A stretch of DNA of 64,000 nt from Alkaliphilus transvaalensis ATCC 700919 (GCF_000621485.1 NZ_JHYF01000015.1:1-64000), one strand, 5' to 3'. Shown: positions 16,755 through 25,177, counted from the first letter of the stretch. Numbers and translations: made by a program. The notes: a model not told the origin generated them from the letters alone.

Positions 16755-17477
16755 ATGCTTAACGAATATTTGAGAAATTTCAAAAATAAAATTAAAGATC
16801 CAGACATAATAATGCTTTATAAACTTAAATGGGCACAATTAGAAAGATATATTGAAACTAAAAACTTGAAAATTCTTGATTTTGGGAGTGGTTTTGGGAC
16901 AACAGCAAATTATTTGGCAAAAAATAATGAAGTTATCGCAATTGAGCCCAATGTTGATATGGTTGAAGAACGTGAATGCGAAAATAAGTATACACAGATA
17001 ATCGGGAAATATGAGAAATTGAATGATTTTGGTGATGGTACTTTTGATGTTATTGTATGTCATAATGTATTAGAGTTCATCTCAGAACGAGCCGAAATTG
17101 TGAAAGAATTTTCACGTATACTTAAAAGTGGTGGAGTTTTATCTATAGTAAAAAATAATAATGACGGTAGAATAATGTCCAAAGCTGTTGCTAATGATAT
17201 AGACGGGGCTGTTGATTTACTTGAAGGTGGACAAATTTCTAACACTTTTGGTACAGTGCATGTATATTATCCCGAAGAACTATCAAAGTGGAGTTGCGAT
17301 CTTAAAATTGAGAAAATATTAAGCCTACAGACGTTTTTTGGTTTGCAGAGTAACAAAGATAAAAAGAAAGAGCCATTATGGATGGATAAAGTTTTTGATA
17401 TTGAAATGAAAGTATCAGATCTAGAGCCATATAAAAGCGTTTCGCTTTTTAATCACGTTTTGCTCAGAAAATTATAG
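16755..17477 (+). CDS. Class I SAM-dependent methyltransferase (CmoM/SmtA-like)
   Basis: The 240-residue protein has ILDFGSGFGTTANYLA (motif I), VIAIEPN (acidic residue for ribose), FDVIVCHNVLEF (motif II) and RILKSGGVLSIV. The C-terminal half resembles CmoM/SmtA-type enzymes, including some tRNA methyltransferases. The substrate is not shown. AGGAGGAG precedes the ATG by 7 nt. Confidence 0.85.
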   Translation: MLNEYLRNFKNKIKDPDIIMLYKLKWAQLERYIETKNLKILDFGSGFGTTANYLAKNNEVIAIEPNVDMVEERECENKYTQIIGKYEKLNDFGDGTFDVIVCHNVLEFISERAEIVKEFSRILKSGGVLSIVKNNNDGRIMSKAVANDIDGAVDLLEGGQISNTFGTVHVYYPEELSKWSCDLKIEKILSLQTFFGLQSNKDKKKEPLWMDKVFDIEMKVSDLEPYKSVSLFNHVLLRKL

Positions 17478-17573
17478 TCATCTAGAATAACTAGAGTATT
17501 GAGTGAACGAATTATTGGAATAGAAATTAAAGATCTGAAGGCATTACTTAAAACGAGTACTCACTAGTTTACG

Positions 17574-17875
17574 TCATATAACATTATGTTTACGGGAGGT
17601 GCTGACGGAAACGGTCAGGGTGCAGGGGCAAAGAACCACATCCCTTCGGCGGGAGAATTAGTAAATAATAGAGGCCAGTTTATAGCTGGATTTTTATTTA
17701 AATGCTAAGTTCTTAGAACGTTCATTTTGTATGATTAAGTATAATAGGAATAAATATAGAATTTAGGTAAAGTAAAATAAATTTATTGCTTTTAAAGAAA
17801 GGATAAAGGGCACCACCAAGGGTAAGGTCAATCGGGTCCAGTTCGAAGGCGTCGCAAATGCGGGACAGTTAAGGG
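17574..17875 (+). repeat. attC-like site 18, split by an insertion
   Basis: The 5' part (CATATAAC, arm TATGTTTACG, CCACATCCCTTCG) ends at 17653. The 3' part (CACCACCAAGGG, CCAGTTCGAAGG, GCAAATGC, GTTAAGG) resumes at 17811. Between them lies a 157-bp piece of the ORF-less cassette. Confidence 0.65.
17654..17810 (+). repeat. Fragment of the ORF-less cassette inside an attC
   Basis: Matches 3114-3391 with an internal deletion. It keeps the TCCAG/CTGGA terminator-like hairpin and the GAAAGGATAAAGGG tail. Confidence 0.65.
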
Positions 17876-17921
17876 CCGTATTTTTAAAAGGTGTAGATTC
17901 TATAGAGGGTTTAGTTTTTAG
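17876..17921 (+). repeat. Micro-cassette related to the ORF-less element
   Basis: Only about 60 bp separate the 3' box at 17868 and the next 5' box at 17926. The segment TTTTTAAAAGGTGTAGATTC resembles the start of the ORF-less cassette (TTCTTAAAAGGTGTTGCT). Confidence 0.4.
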
Positions 17922-17924
17922 TTG

Positions 17925-18075
17925 CTCCTAATATTGTGTCTGCACAAGGGTGTTGAAAGTATGTTTTAAAGTTTCAATCAGAATCAGAACACCACATTCA
18001 CTGGGTGCAAGCACTACCAAGGGGTATTCCTATGGTGTCCAGTTCAGGGACTTGCAGACACTGAGACGGTATATG
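17925..18075 (+). repeat. attC-like site 19 (long type)
   Basis: 5' box TCCTAAT, arm TTGTGTCTGCAC, apical GGTGC-AA-GCACT, CCAGT side, arm GCAGACAC, 3' box degenerate (GGTATAT instead of GTTATAT) at 18068. Note TCTGC/GCAGA, which replaces TTTGC/GCAAA on both arms. Confidence 0.72.
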
Positions 18076-18177
18076 CCATCCTTAGCAAAGAATGTGGAGG
18101 AATGAGTAAAAACAGGGCTGAAAAGATGGTACAACAGATAGTTGATGTGAATTAAGGATTATTATTATATTAGACAA

Positions 18178-18831
18178 ATGGAGTGTAAGAAATTTATGAT
18201 TACTCAAAAACAAAAAAACATAATTATAGCTTTTATATTAGTATTAATTACAGTTTCTATATTTACTTATTACAAATATGCTAATAACGATACTAGTGAA
18301 TTAGGAGTAGATTTGTCAGACATTGAACAAATGAATATTGGTTCTGAAATGCCACAGTTGTTGTATGGCGATAATAACTCAGCTGTTATACAGGGTACAT
18401 TTGGGTTAGTGGTATATAATATAAATGATTCAATAGTTACGAATCGAATTTCATATGAGCGGCTTAAGTCATATGGTATTTCGATGTTGTACGCAGCTGT
18501 ATCACAGGATGGCATGACGATCTATATTGGAAATGATGATATGAATGGTGGAAGTAACTTTACTCATCAATATAATATTAGAACCAGAGTAGTGAAAAAA
18601 ATATCACAACAGCCAGTTAACGTGTTTACACCTATCCGAATTAAAACACCAGGATACAATGAAGAATACGATAAATATTTTGATTTTCAATATCTTATAA
18701 ATGACACTATTGTAGAAGTTGATAATTCGTTTATATATCTGAGAGCGAATTTGGATTGGAGTATGAAAAGCCTACAGTTTATTATTTGCAGATATGTTGA
18801 CGGAGTAACTAAAATTCATAATGTGTTTTGA
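18178..18831 (+). CDS. Membrane-anchored protein of unknown function
   Basis: The 217-residue product has one N-terminal transmembrane segment (IIIAFILVLITVSIFTYY) and an extracellular part with repeats of short strands such as AVIQGTFGLVVYNIND and SMLYAAVSQDGMTIYIGN. The latter looks beta-propeller-like and reminds me of the C-terminal region of some clostridial BlaR1-like proteins, but this is a weak recollection. An ATG at 18196 is an alternative start, with GGAG 12 nt before it. The sequence between the attC and the gene resembles 1702-1790. Confidence 0.6.
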   Translation: MECKKFMITQKQKNIIIAFILVLITVSIFTYYKYANNDTSELGVDLSDIEQMNIGSEMPQLLYGDNNSAVIQGTFGLVVYNINDSIVTNRISYERLKSYGISMLYAAVSQDGMTIYIGNDDMNGGSNFTHQYNIRTRVVKKISQQPVNVFTPIRIKTPGYNEEYDKYFDFQYLINDTIVEVDNSFIYLRANLDWSMKSLQFIICRYVDGVTKIHNVF

Positions 18832-18951
18832 TAATTATTTTTGGTAAATATTGTTATAATTAAAAAAGAGATTATCTTTAGTAGCCTACTGCACATTACT
18901 CTTAAATATACACTGTGACGCTATATAAAATGGGAGGCAAAAGAACGCCGC

Positions 18952-19422
18952 ATGGGTGGCGGATTTGATGATGGCAAAGCCTCAGTAGCTAATTTAATGC
19001 TTAAATATAATATGTTCTTGGAGGAATATAGTGTGGAAAAGCTAAAAGGATATTATTTTGGTACAGTTATTGATGAAAAGTGGTGGAAAAAATATTTAAG
19101 GTATACTTTTATTTCTCGGGGTGCAGGCAAGTACTGGCAAACAGATGAAGGAATACATTTTATAAGATATTTTACAAAGAGGTCGTTATTTATACCATTT
19201 GATAAAATTTGTGATACAAAGATTTCTAAAAGTCATAGTGGCAGATGGGGACAGGGAAAACCTGTATTAAATATCATATGGAATAATGAAGATAAACATT
19301 TAAACTCTGGCTTTATTGTTGGAAGTAGTGAAAAGACATTAGTAATATACAAACTATTGAAAGATATTCTTAAAAACTTAAGTAAAAGCAATTATATAAC
19401 TCCGAAAAATAGAAATAGGTAA
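18952..19422 (+). CDS. Hypothetical protein, possibly PH-like
   Basis: The 156-residue basic protein is rich in aromatic residues (KWWKKYLRYTFISRG, FTKRSLFIPFDKICD, GKPVLNIIWNN). The alternation of strands and a final helix (KTLVIYKLLKDILKNL) resembles small bacterial PH-like domains, but this is not certain. GGGAGG lies 14 nt before ATG 18952, which is long, so an internal start is possible. No attC separates it from the preceding gene, so the two may share a cassette. Confidence 0.55.
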   Translation: MGGGFDDGKASVANLMLKYNMFLEEYSVEKLKGYYFGTVIDEKWWKKYLRYTFISRGAGKYWQTDEGIHFIRYFTKRSLFIPFDKICDTKISKSHSGRWGQGKPVLNIIWNNEDKHLNSGFIVGSSEKTLVIYKLLKDILKNLSKSNYITPKNRNR

Positions 19423-19475
19423 TTTTTATGGGGATAACGTTCTATCGGGCTCTGAATCAAGGGGCCTTCTACATT

Positions 19476-19595
19476 AGATAACAACAGATGTAAAAGTGCA
19501 GTAGCAGGAGTAAGTAGTATGGCAGTACCACATGCCTTCAGCAAGTCTAAGTGTCACTAAGTTTGGGACACGTCGGCAATCCAAAACGTTATAGG
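19476..19595 (+). repeat. attC-like site 20, diverged
   Basis: 5' box GATAAC (19477-19482), centre with CCACATGCCTTC, 3' box GTTATAG (19588-19594). Arms are poorly matched. A related hairpin-like segment (GATAACGTTCTATCGGGCTC) lies just upstream. Confidence 0.55.
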
Positions 19596-19702
19596 AAATA
19601 GAGAGAGCGGGTTGTTCTTTGGAGTCTATTTTAAAAGATTGTGGATGATGATTGAGGTTGTGAAGTAGCTGATATAATCAAGAAAAAAGCGATAATCACA
19701 TT

Positions 19703-19843
19703 ATGAATGATGAAGAGATAAGAAATTACTTTGTAGAGAAGTTGTGTGATGTATTAATATATTTTAATGATGTAATGCTTTGTTATTTGATTTCACCGGA
19801 AGAATTAAAGAAGGTATATTTGCAAAAGTATAATAAGATATAG
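19703..19843 (+). CDS. Small hypothetical ORF (46 aa)
   Basis: MNDEEIRNYFVEKLCDVLIY... to TAG at 19843. The composition is protein-like (acidic, helical), but there is no clear ribosome binding site. It may be the tail of a lost gene at the start of this cassette. Confidence 0.3.
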   Translation: MNDEEIRNYFVEKLCDVLIYFNDVMLCYLISPEELKKVYLQKYNKI

Positions 19844-19914
19844 AACGTTGGTGAATTCCAGTTAGTAGTGTAACTATTGTGGATAATTTATAGATTATAT
19901 AAGAGGAGTGTTTT

Positions 19915-20103
19915 ATGATGGAAAAGGTGATATGGGTTAGAAGTAATGGAAAAATGCTAGGCGCAAAAGAAGATGACGGCTTGAATATCGTTAACAGATA
20001 TCTAGAAGAAGGCTGGAAAGTTAAGCATATATCTGCATGCGCTTTAGGCGATAGCATGAACGCAGGACAGGCATATATTGTTATAGAAAAAGATATTGAT
20101 TAG
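19915..20103 (+). CDS. Small conserved-looking protein (62 aa)
   Basis: MMEKVIWVRSNGKMLGAKED, then YLEEGWKVKHISACALGD and AYIVIEKD. This two-strand, helix, two-strand layout is common among short clostridial hypothetical proteins. Function unknown. AGAGGAG lies 7-8 nt before the ATG, so expression is likely. Downstream is attC site 21. Confidence 0.72.
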   Translation: MMEKVIWVRSNGKMLGAKEDDGLNIVNRYLEEGWKVKHISACALGDSMNAGQAYIVIEKDID

Positions 20104-20157
20104 TAAAATTTTAAAAATAATTGATGACGTATCATTTATGAAAGATGTCACTACTCC

Positions 20158-20305
20158 CTTTAACAAAACATTTGCATAAAGTGATGGAAACACGTACTTA
20201 GGAAAAGATCAGAGTACCACAGTCTTCTCACGGGGTACGAAGCACCACCAAGGAGTATTCCTATGGTGTCCAGTTTAGGGATTGTAGACATTGAGATGTT
20301 ATAGG
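20158..20305 (+). repeat. attC-like site 21 (long type)
   Basis: 5' box TTTAAC (20159-20164), arm ACATTTGC, side segment GATGGAAACACG, apical GGTAC-GAA-GCACC, CCAGT side, 3' box GTTATAG (20298-20304). The 3' arm is weakened (GTAGACATTG). Confidence 0.7.
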
Positions 20306-20358
20306 AAATCAGTCATAACTATAATAATTAAAAAAAACATCAAAATCATGGAGGATTA

Positions 20359-20763
20359 ATGAAAAAATTTTATATTGCTTCAAGTCTTAAGAATATAGAA
20401 ACTGTGCGATTTGTAAGTGAGAGCTTAATAAATGAGGGGTTTATTCATACATATGATTGGACATTAAATGATAATATTACTTCAATTGATCAACTCAAAG
20501 ATATAGGGAATAAGGAATTAGATGGAGTATTGAAGTCAGATTTTATTGTTGTTTTATTCCCAGCAGGCAAAGGCAGTCATGTTGAATTAGGTATTGCGCT
20601 TGGAAATGGGATTAAAGCATACTTGTATTCTAAGAATGATGAAATAAATGACCTTGAAATGACGAGTACATTTTACCATTTAGACGGTGTCTGCAAATGC
20701 AAGGGAACAATAGAAGAACTAATTCAAACCATATTGAAAGATCAAAAAATGAAAAAGAATTAA
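20359..20763 (+). CDS. Nucleoside 2-deoxyribosyltransferase-like protein
   Basis: The 134-residue protein starts KFYIASSLKNIETVRFVSE and has DFIVVLFPAGKGSHVELGIALG. The glutamate in GSHVELG is in the place of the catalytic nucleophile of the N-deoxyribosyltransferase family. These enzymes exchange bases on deoxynucleosides, and many short homologues are uncharacterised. GGAGG lies 6 nt before the ATG. The tail of the ORF-less element follows the gene at 20799. Confidence 0.8.
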   Translation: MKKFYIASSLKNIETVRFVSESLINEGFIHTYDWTLNDNITSIDQLKDIGNKELDGVLKSDFIVVLFPAGKGSHVELGIALGNGIKAYLYSKNDEINDLEMTSTFYHLDGVCKCKGTIEELIQTILKDQKMKKN

Positions 20764-20798
20764 AAGAAATCTATCAATTAGGTGCTTTAGAGTGAGTT

Positions 20799-20870
20799 AA
20801 ATAAATTTATTGTTTTTAAAGAAAGGATAAAGGGACAGTTGTAGAGAATTTTATCAAGAATGAATCTGCT
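20799..20870 (+). repeat. Tail of the ORF-less cassette
   Basis: Matches the end of the master copy (about 3360-3430), including AAAGGATAAAGGGACAGTTG and ATCTGCTAAC. No 3' box lies between the deoxyribosyltransferase gene and this piece, so two cassettes have fused. Confidence 0.65.
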
Positions 20871-20998
20871 AACAATGTGTTTGCATTTGGTTAAGTATTA
20901 TAGATTGAGGGAGCGGTTAGTGACCACACCTTCTCACTGGGAGCTAAGCTCCTATAGGGTCCAGTTTGAAGGCGTCGCAAATGAGAGGACGTTATATA
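20867..20998 (+). repeat. attC-like site 22 (long type)
   Basis: 5' box GCTAAC (20868-20873), arm TGTGTTTGC, apical GGAGC-TAA-GCTCC, CCAGT side, arm GCAAATGA, 3' box GTTATAT (20991-20997). Confidence 0.78.
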
Positions 20999-21231
20999 AA
21001 ATCGAGTGTATTGTCGCCGCATCGTGCGGCGGTTAAAAGAAGAATAATAAAATAGGAATTTTGAAAGGAGTGATTGGCATGAAACGTCGAGTAATACAAA
21101 ACAAGGTGATTGATATTTAAGTTGAAGCAGTAAATACTATCAGTTCTTTTAAGCTGACTAGAATTTATTAATGTTATTTTACTGTTTCAAATCCTGTTAG
21201 GGCATAAAAAATTATGAAAGAGGAGAATAAC
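20999..21231. other. Leader of the APH cassette with a 13-codon ORF
   Basis: A hairpin (CCGC-ATCG-TGCGG) lies near 21015-21032. A strong AGGAG at about 21065 precedes ATG 21080 of MKRRVIQNKVIDI followed by TAA. This may be the leftover start of a lost gene or a short leader. It was not called as a gene. Confidence 0.3.
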
Positions 21232-22218
21232 ATGTTAAAACTAAAATGCTTTTTTGATAATAAAGATTTAGCTAAAATGATATTAGAGAATTGGGAGTAT
21301 GATTTAGCTTCTATAGATATGTTCAATTTCTATAGAATTTCATCAAATGCAGTTTATCCATTTAAATATAAAGGAAAAACAAGATTTCTAAGATTCTCAC
21401 CCGTTGGAGAAAAAGATATAAATAATCTTGTTGGTGAATTAGATTTTATCCGCTTCTTAATGTCTAGAGATTATCCAGCATTAAGTATAATAGTTTCTAA
21501 AAATAATGAAGAATTTATAGAAGTATATACACCTTGGGGTGATTTTTATGCTGTTGTTTTTGAAAGAGTGGATGGGGTACAACTGGGAGAGATAGAATAC
21601 ACCCCGGAAATTTGCAAGAAACATGGAAGTTATCTAGGGAAACTCCATAAGTTATCCTCAGACTATAAGCCTATTACAAAATTACGTTGGACATATGAGG
21701 ATGTTTTTCTTTGGATTGATAAAGAATTATCAAATTTATCTTATGACATTTCAGCAATTGAGGAGATAAAAATATTAGAAACATATTTATCTAAAATACC
21801 AAAGAATGAAAAGAATTTCGGATTAATCCATTACGATTTTGAGTTAGATAATGTTTTTTATGATCAAGCTAAAGATGTATTAAATATTATCGACTTTGAT
21901 GATGCAATGTATCATTGGTATGCTATGGACATTGAAAGAGCATTAGATAGCATAAAGAATGAAATACCAAAAGAGAATTATTTCTTAATGAAGGATAGCT
22001 TTATCAAAGGTTATAATGAAGAGTTTAATGTTACTGACGAAATGCTATCTTATCTACCAATATTCAGGAGATTTGCCAACCTATATGCATATACTAGAAT
22101 TCTACGATCCACTGCAGAAGTTTGGAACAATGAACCTGATTGGTTAACAGAGATAAGAGGTAAACTGAATATAGCTATGGAACAACGCTCAAAGTTTTTT
22201 GGAAAACCCATACAATAA
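21232..22218 (+). CDS. APH-family phosphotransferase (aminoglycoside kinase-like)
   Basis: The 328-residue protein has the APH/choline kinase catalytic signature: GLIHYDFELDNVFY (HxD...N) followed by LNIIDFDDAMYHWYAMDI (IDFD metal ligand). The N-terminal lobe is diverged. Substrate may be a small alcohol, an amino sugar or a homoserine-like compound; resistance is not implied. AGAGGAG 6 nt upstream supports ATG 21232 over the ATG at 21214. Single cassette between attC sites 22 and 23. Confidence 0.83.
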   Translation: MLKLKCFFDNKDLAKMILENWEYDLASIDMFNFYRISSNAVYPFKYKGKTRFLRFSPVGEKDINNLVGELDFIRFLMSRDYPALSIIVSKNNEEFIEVYTPWGDFYAVVFERVDGVQLGEIEYTPEICKKHGSYLGKLHKLSSDYKPITKLRWTYEDVFLWIDKELSNLSYDISAIEEIKILETYLSKIPKNEKNFGLIHYDFELDNVFYDQAKDVLNIIDFDDAMYHWYAMDIERALDSIKNEIPKENYFLMKDSFIKGYNEEFNVTDEMLSYLPIFRRFANLYAYTRILRSTAEVWNNEPDWLTEIRGKLNIAMEQRSKFFGKPIQ

Positions 22219-22234
22219 CTGGAATTGTTATAGG

Positions 22235-22253
22235 GGCTGACGTTCTGTCAGCC
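22235..22253 (+). repeat. Hairpin upstream of attC (cassette-end element)
   Basis: GGCTGAC, loop GTTCT, GTCAGCC: a perfect 7-bp stem just after the APH stop codon. The loop is identical to that at 11287-11301. Confidence 0.55.
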
Positions 22254-22279
22254 TCGGTTCTTCGAAGTCGACAGACTAT

Positions 22280-22437
22280 ACATAACAATGTTTTTGAGCA
22301 AGGATACTGGCATTACGTGTTAAGGGCAGGTTCAGCAACACACCTTCTCACTGGGTATAAGCCCCGACAAGAGGAAAGGTCAAGTGGGTCCAGTTTGAAG
22401 GTATCTCAAACACTGAAAAGTTAGCTGAAACCTTTTG
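22280..22437 (+). repeat. attC-like site 23 (long type)
   Basis: 5' box CATAAC (22281-22286), centre with CTTCTCACTGG and CCAGTTTGAAGG, 3' arm CTCAAACACTG, 3' box GTTAGCT (22430-22436). The apical loop is diverged. Confidence 0.72.
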
Positions 22438-22622
22438 AAAGTACCCAATAATATAATCATGGAAAAATAATGCTTAGGTCATATATAGAAGAAAATTGTA
22501 TTCTAAGGTGAATAACAGCAATAGGTGGTAAATAGTAACTTGTCGTTAAGTTAATGAGCATTTGTTCTTGTAGGCGTATTGAAACAGAACTACATAAAAT
22601 ATATTATACGAGGAGAAAGAGA

Positions 22623-23249
22623 ATGAGGGAATTTAATATCGGCTCAATCGTGCCATTTGGTGGGTATCATTGGCGCGTTCTTGATATAAAAGGTAATGCG
22701 GTCCTGATTATAACTGAATATATGATCGAACAACAGCCCTATAATAATCGCGTTGGTGATGTGACATGGGCTGACTGCTCCCTAAGAAAATATCTTAACG
22801 GTGAGTTTTATAATAAATTCACTGCGGCCGAACAGTCAAGAATCATTCCCGTATTGAACAAAAACCAGGAAAATCAGTGGTACGGTTCAAAAGGCGGAGG
22901 AGATACTCGTGATTACATCTTTCTTCTAAGCATTGAAGAAGTGGTGTACAAATATTTCGGGGACAGCAGTAAAAACCTTGAAAACCGCAGCTCCAAACAA
23001 CGATACTGGTTTCAAAGGAAAGACAAAAACAACAACAAGCGAAGATCAACATTCGATGGGTATGTATGGTGGTGGTGGCTTCGGTCGCCCGGGCGTGACA
23101 ATAGAAGAGCCGTATATATCCATGGCGACGGCAATATAGGCATTCAGGGAAACGGCACCTTCCGATACAGCAGCAACACGATACACCCTTCAACCTGCGA
23201 TAACAGTGGCGGAGTTCGTCCAGCACTGTGGCTGAGTTTGGAATTATAA
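22623..23249 (+). CDS. DUF6273-domain protein
   Basis: The 208-residue protein starts REFNIGSIVPFGGYHWRVLD and ends in a lectin-like C-terminal region WWWWLRSPGRDNRRAVYIHG ... GGVRPALWLSL, the signature of DUF6273. These domains occur in secreted and phage-related proteins, but no signal peptide is present. GC content of the last 200 bases is clearly higher than in neighbouring cassettes. AN/NNN-rich stretches (RKDKNNNKRRS) are present, but no template repeat or reverse transcriptase was found. GAGGAGAAAG precedes ATG 22623; the frame upstream is not coding. Confidence 0.8.
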   Translation: MREFNIGSIVPFGGYHWRVLDIKGNAVLIITEYMIEQQPYNNRVGDVTWADCSLRKYLNGEFYNKFTAAEQSRIIPVLNKNQENQWYGSKGGGDTRDYIFLLSIEEVVYKYFGDSSKNLENRSSKQRYWFQRKDKNNNKRRSTFDGYVWWWWLRSPGRDNRRAVYIHGDGNIGIQGNGTFRYSSNTIHPSTCDNSGGVRPALWLSLEL

Positions 23250-23456
23250 ATCTTGGGGTACTTTTTAAGTGATTTGATTATCATAACAAAATAAAGGACA
23301 TCAATGTAAAGGAGCAAATTAACGCCGATGTTTCCGTCGGTGGGTTAGGCTTTATTTTCGTAATAAATGAAAGTCCAACTGCAGCCTGAACGTTACATGA
23401 CAATGAGGCATGATTAGGCTACTATGCTAGAATTCAAACTAAGGAGGAAAAGTCAA

Positions 23457-24212
23457 ATGAAAGTGTTCATAATCACTGGCACATCAAGGGGATTGGGGAA
23501 TTCTTTGGTAAGGAAGCTAATTGATAGTAAACACCATATATTTTGCATTACACGTAGGCCCAAAGACGAGCTAACTAATTATGCGAAGGAAAAAAAGTGT
23601 AGAATGGATTATTTAGAATTCGATTTATCAGAAGTTTCTAAAATTGCAGAACTTATGAATAAAGTCTTTGATAAAATTAATCTATCAGAAATAAAAGCAA
23701 TTTCATTAATCAACAATGCGGGTATTTTAGCGCCAATGAAGCGTATAGAAGATTGTGAAGGTAGCGAGATTATAAATAATATAAATGTAAATCTATTAGC
23801 ACCTATTGTATTAACATCAGAATTTATAAAACATGTTAAACCATTTGAAGGAGATAAAAGAATTATAAACATTTCATCAGGAGCAGGTAAGAAACCGTAT
23901 TATGGATGGTCAAATTATTGTGCTTCAAAAGCAGGGTTAGATTTGTTTACACAATGTGTGGGTGTTGAACAAAGTACAGGAGAACAAGCCGTAAAAATCC
24001 TGTCGTTAGCACCTGCAATAATGGATACAGAAATGCAGGCAGAAATAAGAAGAACAGATATAAAGGATTTTGAGCAAGTAGAGAGATTTAAAGACTTTAA
24101 AAATAACGGATTATTATTATCAGTTGATGAAGTTGCTGAAAAGGTTATTAAAGTATTAGTACATGAGGATTACCAACAAGGTGGAGTAATTGATGTCAGG
24201 GATATCTGCTGA
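23457..24212 (+). CDS. Short-chain dehydrogenase/reductase (YueD/sepiapterin reductase-like)
   Basis: The 251-residue protein has the classical SDR set: TGTSRGLG for NADP binding near residue 8, NNAG near 83, serine in INISSGAG and YCASKAG for the YxxxK catalytic pair. The pattern fits the benzil reductase/sepiapterin reductase-like group, which reduces carbonyls. The substrate is unknown. AAGGAGG 9 nt before the ATG sets the start. Its last codons have a decayed relative at 45595-45657. Confidence 0.88.
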   Translation: MKVFIITGTSRGLGNSLVRKLIDSKHHIFCITRRPKDELTNYAKEKKCRMDYLEFDLSEVSKIAELMNKVFDKINLSEIKAISLINNAGILAPMKRIEDCEGSEIINNINVNLLAPIVLTSEFIKHVKPFEGDKRIINISSGAGKKPYYGWSNYCASKAGLDLFTQCVGVEQSTGEQAVKILSLAPAIMDTEMQAEIRRTDIKDFEQVERFKDFKNNGLLLSVDEVAEKVIKVLVHEDYQQGGVIDVRDIC

Positions 24213-24227
24213 GAGAGCCCTATCCGT

Positions 24228-24380
24228 CATATAGAATAAAGTGTTTGCACAAGGATACTGGAAGCACGTTTAAAATGCAAGGTCAATGCACCGCATCCCA
24301 TCACCGGGGACGAAGTTCCGCCAAGGGGTTAGACTCTGTGGTCTGATTCAGAGACGTCGCAAACACGGAGACGTTATGTA
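24228..24380 (+). repeat. attC-like site 24 (long type)
   Basis: 5' box degenerate (TATAGAATAAAG), arm GTGTTTGCAC, centre CATCCCATCACCGG with apical GGGAC-GAA-GTTCC, arm GCAAACAC, 3' box GTTATGT (24373-24379). It is the last well-preserved site in the window. Confidence 0.75.
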
Positions 24381-24452
24381 AAATACACACGATCTCAAGG
24401 GTAAGAAGATTTTTAAAAAATTGTAATTAGACTCAAAAGGTAGGGGGATATG

Positions 24453-25064
24453 ATGACAAAATTATATATAACAAGGCATGGTCAAACAGAATGGAATCTA
24501 GAGGGCAGATTACAGGGAAGGAAAGACTCAAGACTTACAGAACTAGGTGAAAAACAAGCAAAATGGTTAGGTGAAAAGTTAAAAGAAGTTGAAATAGATA
24601 TAATTATTTCAAGTACGAGTGGACGAGCATTCAAGACAGCAGAGATAATACGTGGAGATAGAAAAATAGAAATAATTCAAAATGATAATTTAATGGAAAT
24701 GGACTTTGGTGAATGGGAAGGTCAGTTACATACAGAAATTGAAGCGCATTCTCCAGATGAGAAAGAAAACATGTGGCAATATCCTCATCTATATAAATCT
24801 AGTGGTGGTGAGACATTTTTTGAAGTTTTGGAAAGGGTTGGGAATGAAATAAAAAAAATCATAACTGAGCATGAGGGAAAAACAATATTAGTAGTAACAC
24901 ATGCAGTAGTATTAAAAGCTCTATTTGCATATTTTGAGAATAAAGAAGTCGAGGATTTTTGGAGTGGAGCATTTATGCATTCTACGTGTTTAAATATTAT
25001 AAATATAAAGGATGGTAGTAGACAAATAGTACTTCAAGGTGACATATCCCATTATCAAGAGTAG
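24453..25064 (+). CDS. Histidine phosphatase family protein
   Basis: The 203-residue protein opens TKLYITRHGQTEWN, the catalytic RHG motif, followed by RLQGRKDSRLTELGEKQA, MDFGEWEGQ and the second histidine in VVTHAVVLKAL. This is the phosphoglycerate mutase-like branch 2/PhoE type, acting on small phosphate esters. The second ATG (24453) is preferred because the G-run ends 2 nt before the first one. Confidence 0.88.
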   Translation: MTKLYITRHGQTEWNLEGRLQGRKDSRLTELGEKQAKWLGEKLKEVEIDIIISSTSGRAFKTAEIIRGDRKIEIIQNDNLMEMDFGEWEGQLHTEIEAHSPDEKENMWQYPHLYKSSGGETFFEVLERVGNEIKKIITEHEGKTILVVTHAVVLKALFAYFENKEVEDFWSGAFMHSTCLNIINIKDGSRQIVLQGDISHYQE

Positions 25065-25109
25065 TACTAATAGATTGAGTTTGCTGGGGCTATGTAAAGG
25101 TTATTGAAT

Positions 25110-25177
25110 AGTAGTCACGCCACATTCCTTCAACGGGAACGAAGTTCCGCCAAGACGGTCTATCTTTAGGGCCAGAT
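25110..25177 (+). repeat. attC-like site 25, fragment
   Basis: Only the centre remains: CCACATTCCTTC, GGGAAC-GAA-GTTCC, CCAAGACGG/TCTATCTTTAGG. The 3' end is cut off at the boundary of the inverted yidC-like unit. Confidence 0.6.

Noticed and set aside
22843-23226. Leftward 127-codon frame, rich in Cys and Arg
   Set aside because: It is the shadow of the DUF6273 gene; the amino acid content is unnatural.
322-24380. CRISPR array
   Set aside because: The repeats are long, variable and separated by whole genes of 0.3-1.5 kb, not by short uniform spacers.
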